64,000 nucleotides of DNA from Acanthamoeba sp. SK_2022b (GCA_027943245.1 JANDJZ010001755.1:62001-126000), one strand, 5' to 3'; positions 49,348-60,344 are shown, counted from the stretch's first letter. A program made the numbers and translations. The notes: generated from the letters alone by a model not told the origin.

Positions 49348-51246
49348 ATGAAAAAAATCATCTTTGCCTCTGTCTTGGGACTCTCGGGAAACGCCATGGC
49401 CGCCGAAACGGTAAATATCACCCTGCTGGGCACCTCCGATCTGCACGGCACCTTCGTGCCCTGGGACTACGCCAGCGACACGGAAAATCTGGCGGGCAGC
49501 CTGAGCCAGATAGCCACCCAGGTCAAAACAGTGCGGGCCGAGCAGCCCAACCTGATCCTGGTGGACGCCGGCGACACCATTCAGGGCAACTTCGTCGAAA
49601 CCTTCAAGCATGAGGCCGTCAGCCCGATGATGCTGGGCCTCAACGCGCTCAATTACGATGTCTGGGTGATGGGCAACCACGAGTTCGACTTCGGCCTGCC
49701 GGTGCTGGCCACCCCGCTCAAGCAGTTCAAGGGCGCGGCGCTGGCGGGCAATATCGTCTGGGACAACGGCAAGCCCTATCTGCCCGCCTACACCATCGTC
49801 GAACGCCAGGGCGTGAAGATCGGCATTATCGGCATGGACACGCCGATGACCGCGGAATTCGCCAAGGGCACCGATCGCATCAAAGGGCTGAACTTCACCG
49901 ATCCGGTGCAGGCGGTGAAACAGGTCATCAGGCAAATCGACGGCCAGGTCGACGCCATCGTGCTGGTGGCGCATATGGGCATCGACAACGAAAATCAGCG
50001 TCCCGGCACCGGCGTAGCCGACATCGCCAACGCCAACCCGGAGCTCGCGGCGATCGTCGCCGGCCATATGCATGTGAAGATCGACAAAGCGGTGGTTAAC
50101 GGCGTCATCATCACCGAGCCGGATAAATACGGCCGCGCGCTGTCGCGCATCGATCTGCAGTTTGAACGCCGCGACGGCAAGTTCACGCTGATCGACAAAA
50201 ACAGCTACACCTACTCCATCAAGGGGATGACGCCGGACAGCGCCATGCAAGCGCTCTACCAGCCGTACCATGACATTCTGCGCGCCAACGCCAACCGGGT
50301 CGTGGCGAAACTGAGCGGCAGCGATCTGGTGCCCACCGACGAATTCCGCGGCATTCCCCAGGTGCACGTGCAGGATACCGGCATCAGCGCGCTGTTCCAG
50401 CAGGCCGCCCGCCACTATGCGCCGCTGGCGCAGGTGATCGCCCTGCAGATCGACAACGATCGCGCCAAGCTGGACGTCGGCGACATCAAGGCCAAGGACA
50501 TCGCCTTTAACTACCAATACGCCGGCGGCGAGATCACCGTGTATCAGCTCAACGGCAAAGCGCTTAAACGCTACATGGAGTGGTCCGCCGACTATTTCAA
50601 TCAGCTGCAGCCGGGCGATGTCACCTACAGCTTTAACCCGGCGCGGCGATCGTCCAAATATTCCACCAATGATTTCTTCGACGGCGTCACTTACACCATC
50701 GACCTGCGCCAACCTGCCGGCTCGCGCATCGTCGACCTGCGCCTGGCGGACGGCACGCCGGTCACCGACGATATGCCGATCCGCCTGGGCATGAACAGTT
50801 ACCGTATGGGCCACCTGACGCAAAAGGGTGGTGCGCTGGAGGGGCAATCCTTCCCGGTGCTGTTCGACAGCAAAGCGCAATACGGTGAAGAAGAAGGCAC
50901 TATTCGCCACCTGACTCTGCGCTACCTGACGGAGGTGAAACACGGCCACTATCAGGGCGTGCCGCCGCAGCGCTGGAAGCTGATCGGCATGGAGGGGTAC
51001 GAACCGCAGCGGGCGATCGTCAAACGGCTGCTCAATGAAGGCGTTATCCAGGTACCGACCACCGACGACGGCCGCTACACCAACGTCGCGTCGATCAACG
51101 TCAAAGACGCGCTGTTCCGCAACGCCGACGATTACCGTGCCGCCCTCACCTCGCTGGATCAACAGCGCCAAGCCGCTACGGATCCGGTGCAACAGCGCCG
51201 CCTGCAGGATCGGATCGCCTTGATCAAGGCGCTCAACGACTTCTGA
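49348..51246 (+). CDS. Periplasmic bifunctional metallophosphatase/5'-nucleotidase
   Basis: A 632-residue secreted enzyme. A signal peptide (MKKIIFASVLGLSGNAMAAE) is followed by a calcineurin-like metallophosphatase domain with the dimetal motifs TSDLHG, VDAGDTIQGN, GNHEFDFG and GHMH, and a C-terminal 5'-nucleotidase domain (about residues 330-540, with YAGGEITVYQLNG and TNDFFDGVTYTIDL). It probably dephosphorylates extracellular nucleotides, like UshA or CpdB. E. coli has mngRAB at this position. Substrate choice cannot be read from sequence. Confidence 0.88.
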   Translation: MKKIIFASVLGLSGNAMAAETVNITLLGTSDLHGTFVPWDYASDTENLAGSLSQIATQVKTVRAEQPNLILVDAGDTIQGNFVETFKHEAVSPMMLGLNALNYDVWVMGNHEFDFGLPVLATPLKQFKGAALAGNIVWDNGKPYLPAYTIVERQGVKIGIIGMDTPMTAEFAKGTDRIKGLNFTDPVQAVKQVIRQIDGQVDAIVLVAHMGIDNENQRPGTGVADIANANPELAAIVAGHMHVKIDKAVVNGVIITEPDKYGRALSRIDLQFERRDGKFTLIDKNSYTYSIKGMTPDSAMQALYQPYHDILRANANRVVAKLSGSDLVPTDEFRGIPQVHVQDTGISALFQQAARHYAPLAQVIALQIDNDRAKLDVGDIKAKDIAFNYQYAGGEITVYQLNGKALKRYMEWSADYFNQLQPGDVTYSFNPARRSSKYSTNDFFDGVTYTIDLRQPAGSRIVDLRLADGTPVTDDMPIRLGMNSYRMGHLTQKGGALEGQSFPVLFDSKAQYGEEEGTIRHLTLRYLTEVKHGHYQGVPPQRWKLIGMEGYEPQRAIVKRLLNEGVIQVPTTDDGRYTNVASINVKDALFRNADDYRAALTSLDQQRQAATDPVQQRRLQDRIALIKALNDF

Positions 51247-51257
51247 TCGGCGCCAAT

Positions 51258-51282
51258 AAAAAAGGCCACCCAATGGGTGGCC
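51258..51282 (-). terminator. Terminator of the sdh-suc operon
   Basis: On the minus strand, ggccaccc and gggtggcc form a stem around a three-base loop, followed by six Ts. It lies about 37 bases after the sucD stop. Confidence 0.88.
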
Positions 51283-51318
51283 AAACATGTCGAGATATTG
51301 TTATTTCGTACTAAATTC

Positions 51319-52191
51319 TTAGCGCTTCAGCACCGCTTTTACCGCGTCGCCGATGTCTGCCAGGCTGCGAACGGTTTTCACGCCCGCGGCTTCCAGCGCA
51401 GCAAACTTCTCGTCCGCCGTGCCTTTGCCGCCTGCGATGATGGCGCCCGCGTGGCCCATACGCTTGCCTTTCGGCGCGGTCACGCCGGCGATGTAGCCGA
51501 CAACCGGTTTGGTGACGTGTTCTTTGATGTAAGCTGCCGCTTCTTCTTCAGCGCTGCCGCCGATCTCACCGATCATCACGATCGCTTCGGTCTGCGGATC
51601 CTGCTGGAACATCTTCAGGATATCGATGAAGTTGGAGCCCGGGATCGGGTCGCCGCCGATGCCCACGCAGGTAGACTGGCCCAGACCGGCATCGGTGGTT
51701 TGTTTCACCGCTTCATAGGTCAGGGTACCGGAGCGGGAAACGATGCCCACTTTGCCCGGCAGGTGGATGTGGCCAGGCATGATGCCGATTTTGCACTCGC
51801 CTGGGGTGATCACGCCAGGGCAGTTCGGCCCGATCATGCGCACGCCGGCTTCGTCCAGCTTCACTTTCACGGTCAGCATGTCCAGGGTCGGGATGCCTTC
51901 GGTGATGGTGATGATCAGTTTGATGCCGGCATCGATCGCTTCCAGGATGGAGTCTTTGCAGAAAGGCGCTGGAACGTAGATGACCGAGGCCGTCGCACCG
52001 GTCGCTTCAACCGCTTCGCGCACGGTGTTGAACACCGGCAGGCCCAGGTGCTGAGTGCCGCCTTTGCCCGGGGTTACGCCGCCAACCATTTTGGTGCCGT
52101 AAGCGATAGCTTGTTCGGAGTGGAAAGTCCCCTGGCTACCGGTGAAGCCCTGGCAAATTACTTTGGTGTTCTTATCGATTAAAATGGACAT
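51319..52191 (-). CDS. sucD: Succinyl-CoA synthetase, alpha subunit
   Basis: A 290-residue subunit that binds CoA and carries the phosphohistidine. N-terminal [27 protein letters not shown] and the region [11 protein letters not shown] near the active histidine identify it. It makes succinate plus ATP from succinyl-CoA with SucC. It overlaps sucC by one base (TAATG). Last gene of sdhCDAB-sucABCD. Confidence 0.97.
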   Translation of the reverse strand: MSILIDKNTKVICQGFTGSQGTFHSEQAIAYGTKMVGGVTPGKGGTQHLGLPVFNTVREAVEATGATASVIYVPAPFCKDSILEAIDAGIKLIITITEGIPTLDMLTVKVKLDEAGVRMIGPNCPGVITPGECKIGIMPGHIHLPGKVGIVSRSGTLTYEAVKQTTDAGLGQSTCVGIGGDPIPGSNFIDILKMFQQDPQTEAIVMIGEIGGSAEEEAAAYIKEHVTKPVVGYIAGVTAPKGKRMGHAGAIIAGGKGTADEKFAALEAAGVKTVRSLADIGDAVKAVLKR

Positions 52192-53357
52192 TATTTACCC
52201 TCCACTGCTGCAACAACTTGCTGAGCCGCATCAGTCAGGCTGGTCGCAGCAATGATATTCAGGCCGCTGTCCGCCAGTTTCTTGGCGCCCAGTTCGGCGT
52301 TGTTCCCTTCCAGGCGCACTACGACCGGGACGTTAACGCCCACTTCGGCCACTGCGCCGATGATGCCGTCGGCGATCAGATCGCAACGTACGATACCACC
52401 GAAGATGTTAACCAGAACCGCTTTCACCTTGTCGTCGGACAGGATGATTTTGAACGCTTCGGTCACGCGCTCTTTGGTCGCGCCGCCACCTACGTCCAGG
52501 AAGTTGGCCGGTTCGCCGCCGTGCAGTTTAACGATGTCCATGGTACCCATCGCCAGACCGGCGCCGTTAACCATGCAGCCGATGTTGCCGTCGAGGGCAA
52601 CGTAGTTCAGTTCCCACTGAGCCGCACGGGATTCGCGCTCGTCTTCCTGGGAAGGGTCACGCATTTCACGCAGTTCAGGCTGACGGAACAGGGCGTTGCC
52701 GTCGGCGCCCAGTTTACCGTCCAGGCACACCAGATCGCCCTGCTTGGTGATCACCAGCGGGTTGATCTCAACCATCGCCAGGTCGCGCTCCAGGAACAGC
52801 GTCGCCAGACCCATGAAGATCTTGGCGAACTGGCTGACTTGCTTACCGGTCAGGCCCAGTTTGAAGGCCAGCTCACGGCCCTGATAAGGCTGTGGACCCG
52901 CCAGCGGATCGATGGTCATTTTGTGGATCAGTTCAGGGGTTTCTTCCGCCACCTTCTCGATTTCCACGCCGCCTTCGGTAGACGCCATGAACACCACGCG
53001 ACGGGTAGAACGATCCACTACCGCGCCCAGGTACAGCTCTTTATCGATGTCGGTCGCCGCTTCTACCAGGATCTGGTGAACCGGCTGGCCCAGCGCATCA
53101 GTCTGGTAAGTCACCAGACGCTTGCCCAACCAGGCTTCCGCGAAGGCACGGATATCTTCTTTGCTGTTGACGACTTTAACGCCGCCCGCTTTACCGCGGC
53201 CGCCAGCATGAACCTGACATTTCACCACCCACGGGCCGGAGCCGATTTTGGATGCGGCTTCTTCTGCTTCACGCGGAGTGGTACAGGCGTAACCGGTTGG
53301 TGCCGGCATGCCATACCGAGCAAACAGCTGTTTTGCCTGATATTCGTGTAAATTCAT
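52191..53357 (-). CDS. sucC: Succinyl-CoA synthetase, beta subunit
   Basis: A 388-residue ATP-grasp subunit that starts [20 protein letters not shown] and has [10 protein letters not shown] and [16 protein letters not shown]. Nucleotide binding and specificity lie here. It follows sucB by 122 bases, with a GC-rich palindrome in the gap. Confidence 0.97.
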   Translation of the reverse strand: MNLHEYQAKQLFARYGMPAPTGYACTTPREAEEAASKIGSGPWVVKCQVHAGGRGKAGGVKVVNSKEDIRAFAEAWLGKRLVTYQTDALGQPVHQILVEAATDIDKELYLGAVVDRSTRRVVFMASTEGGVEIEKVAEETPELIHKMTIDPLAGPQPYQGRELAFKLGLTGKQVSQFAKIFMGLATLFLERDLAMVEINPLVITKQGDLVCLDGKLGADGNALFRQPELREMRDPSQEDERESRAAQWELNYVALDGNIGCMVNGAGLAMGTMDIVKLHGGEPANFLDVGGGATKERVTEAFKIILSDDKVKAVLVNIFGGIVRCDLIADGIIGAVAEVGVNVPVVVRLEGNNAELGAKKLADSGLNIIAATSLTDAAQQVVAAVEGK

Positions 53358-53448
53358 GATGTTCTATCCATTCAGTTCTGAAGGTTTTTAGCCGGACCAT
53401 TATTACGCGGTAAACCGCATGGTTTTCCGGCCACATAGCACAGAGTGC

Positions 53449-53468
53449 GGGCGCGGCATGCCGCGCCC
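53449..53468. repeat. Perfect 20-base palindrome between sucB and sucC
   Basis: GGGCGCGGCATGCCGCGCCC (53449-53468) reads the same on both strands and could fold as a hairpin with a tight loop 11 bases after sucB. It has no T-tract, so it may protect or process mRNA rather than terminate. Confidence 0.6.
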
Positions 53469-53479
53469 GGCAAGGGTTA

Positions 53480-54697
53480 CTAGACGTCCAGCAGCAGACG
53501 AGCCGGATCTTCCAGCATCTCTTTGACCGTCACCAGATAACCGACGGATTCTTTACCGTCGATCAGGCGGTGGTCATAAGACAGCGCCAGATACATCATC
53601 GGCTGGATCACCACCTGACCATTGACCGCCATTGGGCGATCTTTGATGGCGTGCATGCCCAGGATGGCGCTCTGCGGCGGGTTAATGATCGGGGTGGACA
53701 TCAGGGAGCCGAATACGCCGCCGTTGGTAATGGTGAAGTTACCGCCGGTCAGCTCTTCCACGGTCAGTTTGCCGTCGCGGCCCTTAACGGCCAGCTCTTT
53801 GATTTTCTTCTCGATGTCAGCCATGCTCATGGCGTCTACATCGCGCAGTACCGGCGTCACCAGGCCGCGCGGGGTCGAAACCGCGATGCTGATGTCGAAG
53901 TAGTTGTGGTAAACCACGTCGGAACCGTCGATCGACGCGTTCACTTCCGGGAAACGCTTCAGCGCTTCAACCACCGCCTTGATGTAGAAGGACATGAAGC
54001 CCAGACGCACGCCGTGGCGCTTCTCGAAGGCTTCGCCGTACTGCTTGCGCAGGTCCATGATCGGCTGCATGTTGATTTCGTTGAAGGTGGTCAGCATCGC
54101 GGTGCTGTTCTTCGCTTCCAGCAGACGCTCGGCGACGCGTTTGCGCAGGCGGGTCATCGGCACGCGTTTTTCGCTGCGGCCGGCCAGAGCAGGCTGCGGT
54201 GCGGCTTCAGCGGCGGCGGCCGGTTTGGCAGCGGCGCCGCCTTTGGCCAGGTGCGCTTCCACGTCTTCACGCGTGATGCGGCCACCCACGCCGGTGCCCT
54301 TGATGGCGCCGGCATCGAGATCGTGTTCGGCGATCAGGCGACGAATCGCCGGGCTGAGCGCGTCATTGCTTTCTTCTTCCAGGCTCGCGGTAGCGCGCTG
54401 GGCAGGCGTGGCTTCTTTCTCTTGGCTCTTCTCAGCGGTCGGCTTGCCGGAGCTGTCGCCCGGACGGATGCGGCCGAGCAGCTGGCGAGACAGCACGGTC
54501 GCGCCCTCTTCTTCCACGATAGCATCGAGAATGCCCGCTTCACTGGCCGGCACTTCCAACACGACTTTGTCGGTTTCGATTTCAACCAGGACTTCATCAC
54601 GCTGCACGCTGTCGCCCGGTTTTTTGTGCCAGGTGGCTACGGTCGCATCGGCAACCGATTCAGGAAGGTCAGGAACCAGAATATCTACGCTACTCAT
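53480..54697 (-). CDS. sucB: Dihydrolipoyl succinyltransferase (E2 of 2-oxoglutarate dehydrogenase)
   Basis: A 405-residue E2 subunit. It has a lipoyl domain with the lipoylated lysine in [11 protein letters not shown] (residues about 37-47), a peripheral E1/E3-binding domain ([22 protein letters not shown]), an Ala/Pro linker and a catalytic domain ending with the active-site [11 protein letters not shown]. It forms the core of the complex. It follows sucA by 64 bases. Confidence 0.97.
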   Translation of the reverse strand: MSSVDILVPDLPESVADATVATWHKKPGDSVQRDEVLVEIETDKVVLEVPASEAGILDAIVEEEGATVLSRQLLGRIRPGDSSGKPTAEKSQEKEATPAQRATASLEEESNDALSPAIRRLIAEHDLDAGAIKGTGVGGRITREDVEAHLAKGGAAAKPAAAAEAAPQPALAGRSEKRVPMTRLRKRVAERLLEAKNSTAMLTTFNEINMQPIMDLRKQYGEAFEKRHGVRLGFMSFYIKAVVEALKRFPEVNASIDGSDVVYHNYFDISIAVSTPRGLVTPVLRDVDAMSMADIEKKIKELAVKGRDGKLTVEELTGGNFTITNGGVFGSLMSTPIINPPQSAILGMHAIKDRPMAVNGQVVIQPMMYLALSYDHRLIDGKESVGYLVTVKEMLEDPARLLLDV

Positions 54698-54727
54698 TTA
54701 GCTTTCCCTTAAGTTTTTTATCATCTG

Positions 54728-54751
54728 CTTGCCGGCCCCTCGGCCGGCAAG
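54728..54751. repeat. Hairpin between sucA and sucB
   Basis: cttgccggcc and ggccggcaag form a perfect ten-base stem around four bases. There is no T-run. It may affect mRNA stability or polarity. Confidence 0.6.
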
Positions 54752-54761
54752 CGAGCGAACA

Positions 54762-57569
54762 TTAGTCAATATTCAGCGCGTCGTTCACCAGAGCCTGCTG
54801 CTGCTTCTGGTGTACGGACATATAGCCCACCGCCGGAGAAGCGGAGGCCGGACGTCCTGCGTAACGTAAAGAAGCCCCGAACGGTACCACTTCACGGAAG
54901 TTGTGTTGGCTGCAGTACCAGGCGCCCTGGTTCAGCGGCTCTTCCTGACACCAGACGAAATCATGCACGTGCGAGTATTGTTCCAGCACGGCCTGCACGG
55001 CCTGATGCGGGAACGGATACAGCTGCTCGATACGCACGATGGCCACGTCTTTCTGCTCGTTCTTGCGACGCTGTTCCAGCAGGTCGTAGTAGACCTTACC
55101 GGAGCACAGCACGACGCGCTTGACCGCTTTCGGATCCAAGTCGTCGATCTCGCCGATCGCCGGCAGGAAGGTGCCGTTGGCCAGTTCGTCCAGCGAAGAA
55201 ATCGCCAGCGGGTGACGCAGCAGCGACTTCGGCGACATCACCACCAGCGGACGGCGCATACCGCGCAGCGCCTGACGACGCAGCATATGGTAAACCTGCG
55301 CCGGCGTGGACGGGACGCACACCTGCATGTTCTGCTCTGCGCACAGCTGCAGATAGCGTTCCAGACGCGCGGAAGAGTGCTCTGGGCCCTGGCCTTCATA
55401 GCCGTGCGGCAGCAGCATCACCAGGCCGCACATACGGCCCCATTTTTGCTCGCCGGAGCTGATGAACTGGTCGATAACGACCTGCGCGCCGTTGGCGAAG
55501 TCGCCGAACTGCGCTTCCCAGATGGTCAGCGTGCGCGGTTCCGCCGTCGCGTAGCCGTATTCGAACGCCAGCACCGCTTCTTCGGACAGCACGGAGTCCC
55601 AGACCTTGAATTCGCCCTGGCCGCTGTGGATGTTCGCCAGCGGAACGTAGACGGAACCGTTTTTCTGGTTGTGCACCACCGCGTGGCGGTGGAAGAAGGT
55701 ACCGCGGCCGGCGTCTTCGCCGGAGATGCGGATTGGAATGCCTTCATCCGCCATGGTCGCGTAGGCCAGCGTTTCGGCGGCGCCCCAGTCGAACGGCTTG
55801 TTGCCCGCCGCCATCTCGGCGCGGTCCGCGTAGATTTTCGCCACGCGCGACTGCATTTCGATCGCTTCCGGCACGGTGCTGATGCGGCGGCCCAGCTCCT
55901 GCAGGCGCTTCAACTCAACCTTGCTCGGGTACTCTTCGTCCCACTCGTGGTTCAGGTACGGAGACCAGGTGAAAGAGTGCAGGTTCATCGGACGCCACTC
56001 TTCAACCACGCAATCGCCGCGGTCGAGCGCGTCGCGGTACAGGTTGACCATTTCCGTGGCATCTTCCAGGCTGGCCACTTTCTGCTCGGTCAGAACGTCA
56101 GCGTAGATTTTGCGCGGCGTAGGGTGTTTCTTGATCTTCTGATACATCACCGGCTGGGTGGCGCTCGGCTCGTCGGCCTCGTTGTGCCCATGGCGACGGT
56201 AGCAGACCAGATCGATCATCACGTCACGCTTAAAGGTGTTACGGAAATCCAACGCCAGGCGGGTGACAAAGGCCACGGCCTCCGGATCGTCCGCGTTAAC
56301 GTGGAAGATCGGCGACTGAACCATTTTGGCGATGTCGGTGCAGTATTCGGTAGAGCGCGCATCCAGCGGGTTGGAGGTGGTGAAACCAACCTGGTTGTTG
56401 ATGACGATACGCACGGTGCCGCCCACTTCGTAGCCGCGAGCCTGAGACATGTTCAGGGTTTCCTGAACCACGCCCTGGCCGGTGATGGCGGCATCGCCGT
56501 GGATGGTGATCGGCAGCACCATGTTGCTGCGCGCTTCATCCAGACGATCGCGACGGGCGCGAACCGAGCCCATGACCACCGGGCTGACGATCTCCAGGTG
56601 CGACGGGTTGAACGCCAGCGCCAGGTGAACCATGCCGCCTTCGGTTTCCACGTCGGAGGAGAAGCCCTGGTGATATTTCACGTCACCGGTACCGAGGTGT
56701 TCTTTATGCTTGCCGGCGAATTCGTCGAACAGATCGGCCGGCTTTTTGCCCAGCACGTTGATCAGCACGTTCAGACGGCCGCGGTGAGCCATGCCCAATA
56801 CCACTTCGCGCGTGCCGTTCTTACCGGCGTGGCGCACCATCTCTTTCAGCATCGGCACCAGCGCGTCGCCGCCTTCCAGCGAGAAGCGTTTAGCGCCCGG
56901 GAATTTGGCGCCCAGGTAACGTTCCAGGCCTTCCGCCGCGGTCAGCTCGTTCAGGAAACGGCGTTTTTCGTCGGCGGTAAAGCTGGCGCGCCCCACCACC
57001 GACTCGATGCGCTGTTGGATCCAGCGTTTCTCTTCGGTGTTGGTGATGTGCATGTACTCAGCACCGATCGACCCGCAATAGGTCTGCTTCAGCGCGGCGT
57101 ACAGATCGCCCAGCTTCATGGTTTCTTTGCCGATGGCGAAAGAGCCCACGTTGAAGGTTTCCTGGAAATCGGCTTCGGTCAGGTTGTGGTAAGCGGGATC
57201 AAGGTCAGGAACTTGCTCGCGCTGCCACAGGCCGAGCGGATCGAGGTTGGCATGCTGATGCCCGCGGAAGCGGAAGGCGTTGATCAGCTGCAGTACCTTG
57301 ACCTGTTTGGCGTCGGTTTCCGGATCGGTGATGGTGGTGTTATAGCGCGCGGAGTCTTTCGCCAGGCGGCGGAAGTAATCGCGCGTTTGAGAGTGAAGCT
57401 GATCGGGTTTGACACCCGCGGTTGGTAGCTGTTGAAAAATGGAACGCCAGCTATCTTCAACGGAACCCGGATCGGTTAAGAAGTCTTCATAGAGCTGCTC
57501 TATGTAAGACTGGTTCGCGCCCGCCAGATAGGAGGAATCCAGCCAGGCCTTCATTGCGCCGTTCTGCAT
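54762..57569 (-). CDS. sucA: 2-oxoglutarate dehydrogenase E1
   Basis: A 935-residue thiamine diphosphate-dependent E1. N-terminal MQNGAMKAWLDSSYLAGANQ matches E. coli MQNSALKAWLDSSYL. Motifs include HGDAAITGQGVVQETLNMSQARGY and YRRHGHNEADEPSATQPVMY. It decarboxylates 2-oxoglutarate and transfers succinyl to SucB. The second of two adjacent ATGs (57569) was chosen for similarity and ribosome spacing. First suc gene. Confidence 0.97.
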   Translation of the reverse strand: MQNGAMKAWLDSSYLAGANQSYIEQLYEDFLTDPGSVEDSWRSIFQQLPTAGVKPDQLHSQTRDYFRRLAKDSARYNTTITDPETDAKQVKVLQLINAFRFRGHQHANLDPLGLWQREQVPDLDPAYHNLTEADFQETFNVGSFAIGKETMKLGDLYAALKQTYCGSIGAEYMHITNTEEKRWIQQRIESVVGRASFTADEKRRFLNELTAAEGLERYLGAKFPGAKRFSLEGGDALVPMLKEMVRHAGKNGTREVVLGMAHRGRLNVLINVLGKKPADLFDEFAGKHKEHLGTGDVKYHQGFSSDVETEGGMVHLALAFNPSHLEIVSPVVMGSVRARRDRLDEARSNMVLPITIHGDAAITGQGVVQETLNMSQARGYEVGGTVRIVINNQVGFTTSNPLDARSTEYCTDIAKMVQSPIFHVNADDPEAVAFVTRLALDFRNTFKRDVMIDLVCYRRHGHNEADEPSATQPVMYQKIKKHPTPRKIYADVLTEQKVASLEDATEMVNLYRDALDRGDCVVEEWRPMNLHSFTWSPYLNHEWDEEYPSKVELKRLQELGRRISTVPEAIEMQSRVAKIYADRAEMAAGNKPFDWGAAETLAYATMADEGIPIRISGEDAGRGTFFHRHAVVHNQKNGSVYVPLANIHSGQGEFKVWDSVLSEEAVLAFEYGYATAEPRTLTIWEAQFGDFANGAQVVIDQFISSGEQKWGRMCGLVMLLPHGYEGQGPEHSSARLERYLQLCAEQNMQVCVPSTPAQVYHMLRRQALRGMRRPLVVMSPKSLLRHPLAISSLDELANGTFLPAIGEIDDLDPKAVKRVVLCSGKVYYDLLEQRRKNEQKDVAIVRIEQLYPFPHQAVQAVLEQYSHVHDFVWCQEEPLNQGAWYCSQHNFREVVPFGASLRYAGRPASASPAVGYMSVHQKQQQALVNDALNID

Positions 57570-57719
57570 CATGATCCCTTAAGCTTTGAAGCTTTAGTTT
57601 TCGCCGTGGTTAACATAATTACCGTGATGAATACGGTTTGCCGTAAAACGGTTCACTCGACGTACTTGCGGCCATGACGGCCCGATACGTTCTGTTATGG
57701 ACCTTGCGGTCCCTTACAA

Positions 57720-57791
57720 GGAACCTCTAAAAACCGGCGGAAGAACCAGGCTGCATAGCGCCGCAGCCGCGGGTCAGTTTTTAGAGGTTCC
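57720..57791. repeat. Inverted-repeat element between sdhB and sucA
   Basis: Perfect 15-base arms, ggaacctctaaaaac (57720-57734) and gtttttagaggttcc (57777-57791), enclose 42 GC-rich bases. A 72-base hairpin element without coding content looks like a small intergenic repeat or MITE. Confidence 0.75.
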
Positions 57792-57844
57792 CTCCCCTAT
57801 GGGATGTGCGCCGGAAAAGAGCCCGGCGCAGCATCTCATTCCGT

Positions 57845-58561
57845 TTATGCGCCGCGTTGCAGCAGCATGGACTTGATATGCCCGATAGCACGCGTCGGGT
57901 TCAAGCCTTTAGGACATACACTGACACAATTCATAATGCTATGGCAGCGGAAAACACTAAAAGCGTCGTCCAGATCATCTAAACGTTCTTGCGTTTCCGT
58001 GTCACGGCTGTCGATCAGGAAGCGATACGCCGCCAACAGACCGGCAGGCCCGATGAACTTGTCCGGGTTCCACCAGAACGATGGGCAAGAGGTCGAGCAG
58101 CAGGCGCACAGAATGCACTCGTACAGACCGTCCAGCTTGGCGCGCTGCTCCGGCGACTGCAGGTGCTCGCGCGCCGGCGGGTTCTTGCCGTCGTTCAGCA
58201 GGTATGGCTTGATCTTTTCATACTGGGTGTAGAACTGGCCCATATCCACCACCAGATCGCGCACCACCGGCAGGCCCGGCAGCGGACGGATCACGATCTT
58301 GCCGTTGCCTTTGCGCAGCGACGAAATCGGGGTGATGCACGCCAGGCCGTTTTTACCGTTCATGTTCAGGCCATCGGAACCGCACACGCCTTCGCGGCAT
58401 GAGCGACGGAACGACAGGGTCGGATCTTTTTCTTTCAGCTGGATCAACGCATCCAGCAGCATCATGTCGCGACCTTCTTCCGCTTCCAGGGTGTAGTCCT
58501 GCATGTGCGGCGCGTCATCGACATCCGGGTTGTAGCGATAAATGGAAAATTCGAGTTTCAT
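57845..58561 (-). CDS. sdhB: Succinate dehydrogenase iron-sulfur subunit
   Basis: A 238-residue subunit with three cysteine groups: a plant-type [2Fe-2S] set in SCREGVCGSDGLNMNGKNGLAC and the [4Fe-4S] and [3Fe-4S] sets in CILCACCSTSCPSFWWNP and CVSVCPKGLNPTRAIGHIK. It carries electrons from FAD to quinone. It follows sdhA by 16 bases. Confidence 0.97.
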   Translation of the reverse strand: MKLEFSIYRYNPDVDDAPHMQDYTLEAEEGRDMMLLDALIQLKEKDPTLSFRRSCREGVCGSDGLNMNGKNGLACITPISSLRKGNGKIVIRPLPGLPVVRDLVVDMGQFYTQYEKIKPYLLNDGKNPPAREHLQSPEQRAKLDGLYECILCACCSTSCPSFWWNPDKFIGPAGLLAAYRFLIDSRDTETQERLDDLDDAFSVFRCHSIMNCVSVCPKGLNPTRAIGHIKSMLLQRGA

Positions 58562-58577
58562 CTGTCGATCTCCGCAA

Positions 58578-60344
58578 TTAGTAAGAACGCACTTTCGGCG
58601 GGAATGCCGGGCGCAGCTTCGGTTGCATGTTCACTTCACGACGCGTCATGCTTTCCGATTGCGGCAGATACAGCGAATGGCACAGCCAGTTGGCGTCATC
58701 GCGTTCCGGGTAGTCGAAGCGGCTGTGTGCGCCACGGCTCTCAGTACGGAAGTTGGCCGACACGGCGGTGGAATACGCGGTCTCCATCAGGTTATCCAAC
58801 TCCAGGCACTCGATGCGCTGGGTGTTGAACTCGCTGGAGGTATCGTCCAGGCGTGCGTTCTTCAGACGTTCACGGATCACTTTCAGTTCTTCCAGACCCT
58901 TGGCCATCGCATCGCCTTCGCGGAATACCGAGAAGTTGTGCTGCATGCAAGACTGCAGCGCTTTGCGAATTTCGACCGGGTCTTCGCCGGAGCGGGTGTT
59001 GTTCCAACGGTTCAGACGATCCAGCGAGGCTTCCACGTCGGAGTCGCTGGCATCACGGCTCACGCCCTGCTCTTCCAGCGATTCCTGCAGGTGCATGCCG
59101 GCGGAACGGCCGAACACCACCAGGTCGAGCAGCGAGTTGCCGCCCAAGCGGTTGGCACCGTGCACCGATACGCAGGCGATTTCGCCCACGGCGAACAGCC
59201 CCGGGATCACCACGTCTTCGCCTTTCTCATTCACGGTCAGCGCCTGGCCGGTCACTTTGGTCGGAATCCCGCCCATCATATAGTGACAGGTTGGGATAAC
59301 CGGGATCGGCTCTTTCACCGGATCGACGTGCGCGAAGGTGCGGGACAGTTCCAGAATGCCCGGCAGACGGGATTCCAGCACCTCTTTACCCAGGTGATCC
59401 AGCTTCAGCTTGGCGTGCGGGCCCCAAGGACCGTCGCAGCCGCGACCTTCGCGGATTTCGATCATGATCGAACGAGCAACCACGTCGCGGCCCGCCAGAT
59501 CTTTGGCGTTCGGCGCATAACGCTCCATGAAGCGCTCGCCGTGTTTGTTCAGCAGGTAACCGCCTTCGCCGCGGCAGCCTTCGGTCACCAGCACGCCCGC
59601 GCCGGCGATGCCGGTCGGGTGGAACTGCCACATTTCCATGTCCTGCACCGGCACGCCGGCGCGCAGCGCCATGCCGACACCGTCGCCGGTGTTGATGTGG
59701 GCGTTGGTGGTGGACTGATAAATACGGCCTGCGCCGCCGGTCGCCAGCACGGTGGCCTTGGCTTTGAAGTAAACCACTTCACCGGTTTCGATGCAGATAG
59801 CCGTGGTGCCGACCACCGCGCCGTCCTGGTTTTTCACCAGATCAAGCGCATACCACTCGGAGAAGATGGTGGTGTGGTTTTTCAGGTTCTGTTGGTACAG
59901 GGTGTGCAGCAGCGCGTGGCCGGTACGGTCGGCTGCGGCTGCGGTACGCGCCGCCTGCTCGCCGCCGAAGTTCAGCGACTGGCCGCCGAACGGGCGCTGG
60001 TAGATGCGGCCGTCGTCCAGACGAGAGAACGGCAGGCCCATGTGTTCCAGTTCCAGAATCGCTTCCGGGCCGGTTTTACACATATATTCGATGGCGTCCT
60101 GGTCACCGATATAGTCGGAACCTTTCACCGTGTCGTACATATGCCATTCCCAGTTGTCCTCGTGGCTGTTGCCCAGCGCGACGGTGATGCCGCCCTGTGC
60201 GGACACGGTATGGGAACGGGTCGGGAAAACTTTGGACAGCAGGGCACAGGTCGAGCCCGCTTGGGAAATTTGCAGCGCGGCACGCATGCCCGCACCGCCG
60301 GCGCCGATTACGACGGCATCAAACTCTCTGACTGGCAGTTTCAT
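58578..60344 (-). CDS. sdhA: Succinate dehydrogenase flavoprotein subunit
   Basis: A 588-residue FAD subunit, the same length as in E. coli. The dinucleotide fold is [17 protein letters not shown], and the FAD-linked histidine lies in [10 protein letters not shown]. Catalytic R and H residues are in the region [14 protein letters not shown]. It oxidises succinate to fumarate. It starts immediately after the sdhD stop. Confidence 0.98.
   Translation of the reverse strand: MKLPVREFDAVVIGAGGAGMRAALQISQAGSTCALLSKVFPTRSHTVSAQGGITVALGNSHEDNWEWHMYDTVKGSDYIGDQDAIEYMCKTGPEAILELEHMGLPFSRLDDGRIYQRPFGGQSLNFGGEQAARTAAAADRTGHALLHTLYQQNLKNHTTIFSEWYALDLVKNQDGAVVGTTAICIETGEVVYFKAKATVLATGGAGRIYQSTTNAHINTGDGVGMALRAGVPVQDMEMWQFHPTGIAGAGVLVTEGCRGEGGYLLNKHGERFMERYAPNAKDLAGRDVVARSIMIEIREGRGCDGPWGPHAKLKLDHLGKEVLESRLPGILELSRTFAHVDPVKEPIPVIPTCHYMMGGIPTKVTGQALTVNEKGEDVVIPGLFAVGEIACVSVHGANRLGGNSLLDLVVFGRSAGMHLQESLEEQGVSRDASDSDVEASLDRLNRWNNTRSGEDPVEIRKALQSCMQHNFSVFREGDAMAKGLEELKVIRERLKNARLDDTSSEFNTQRIECLELDNLMETAYSTAVSANFRTESRGAHSRFDYPERDDANWLCHSLYLPQSESMTRREVNMQPKLRPAFPPKVRSY

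Noticed and set aside
54903..57428. Very long open frame (841 codons) opposite sucA
   Set aside because: It is the antisense frame of a highly conserved gene with strong codon bias; the protein has no recognisable domain. The same holds for long frames opposite sdhA, tolA-tolQ, bioB and the TonB receptor gene.
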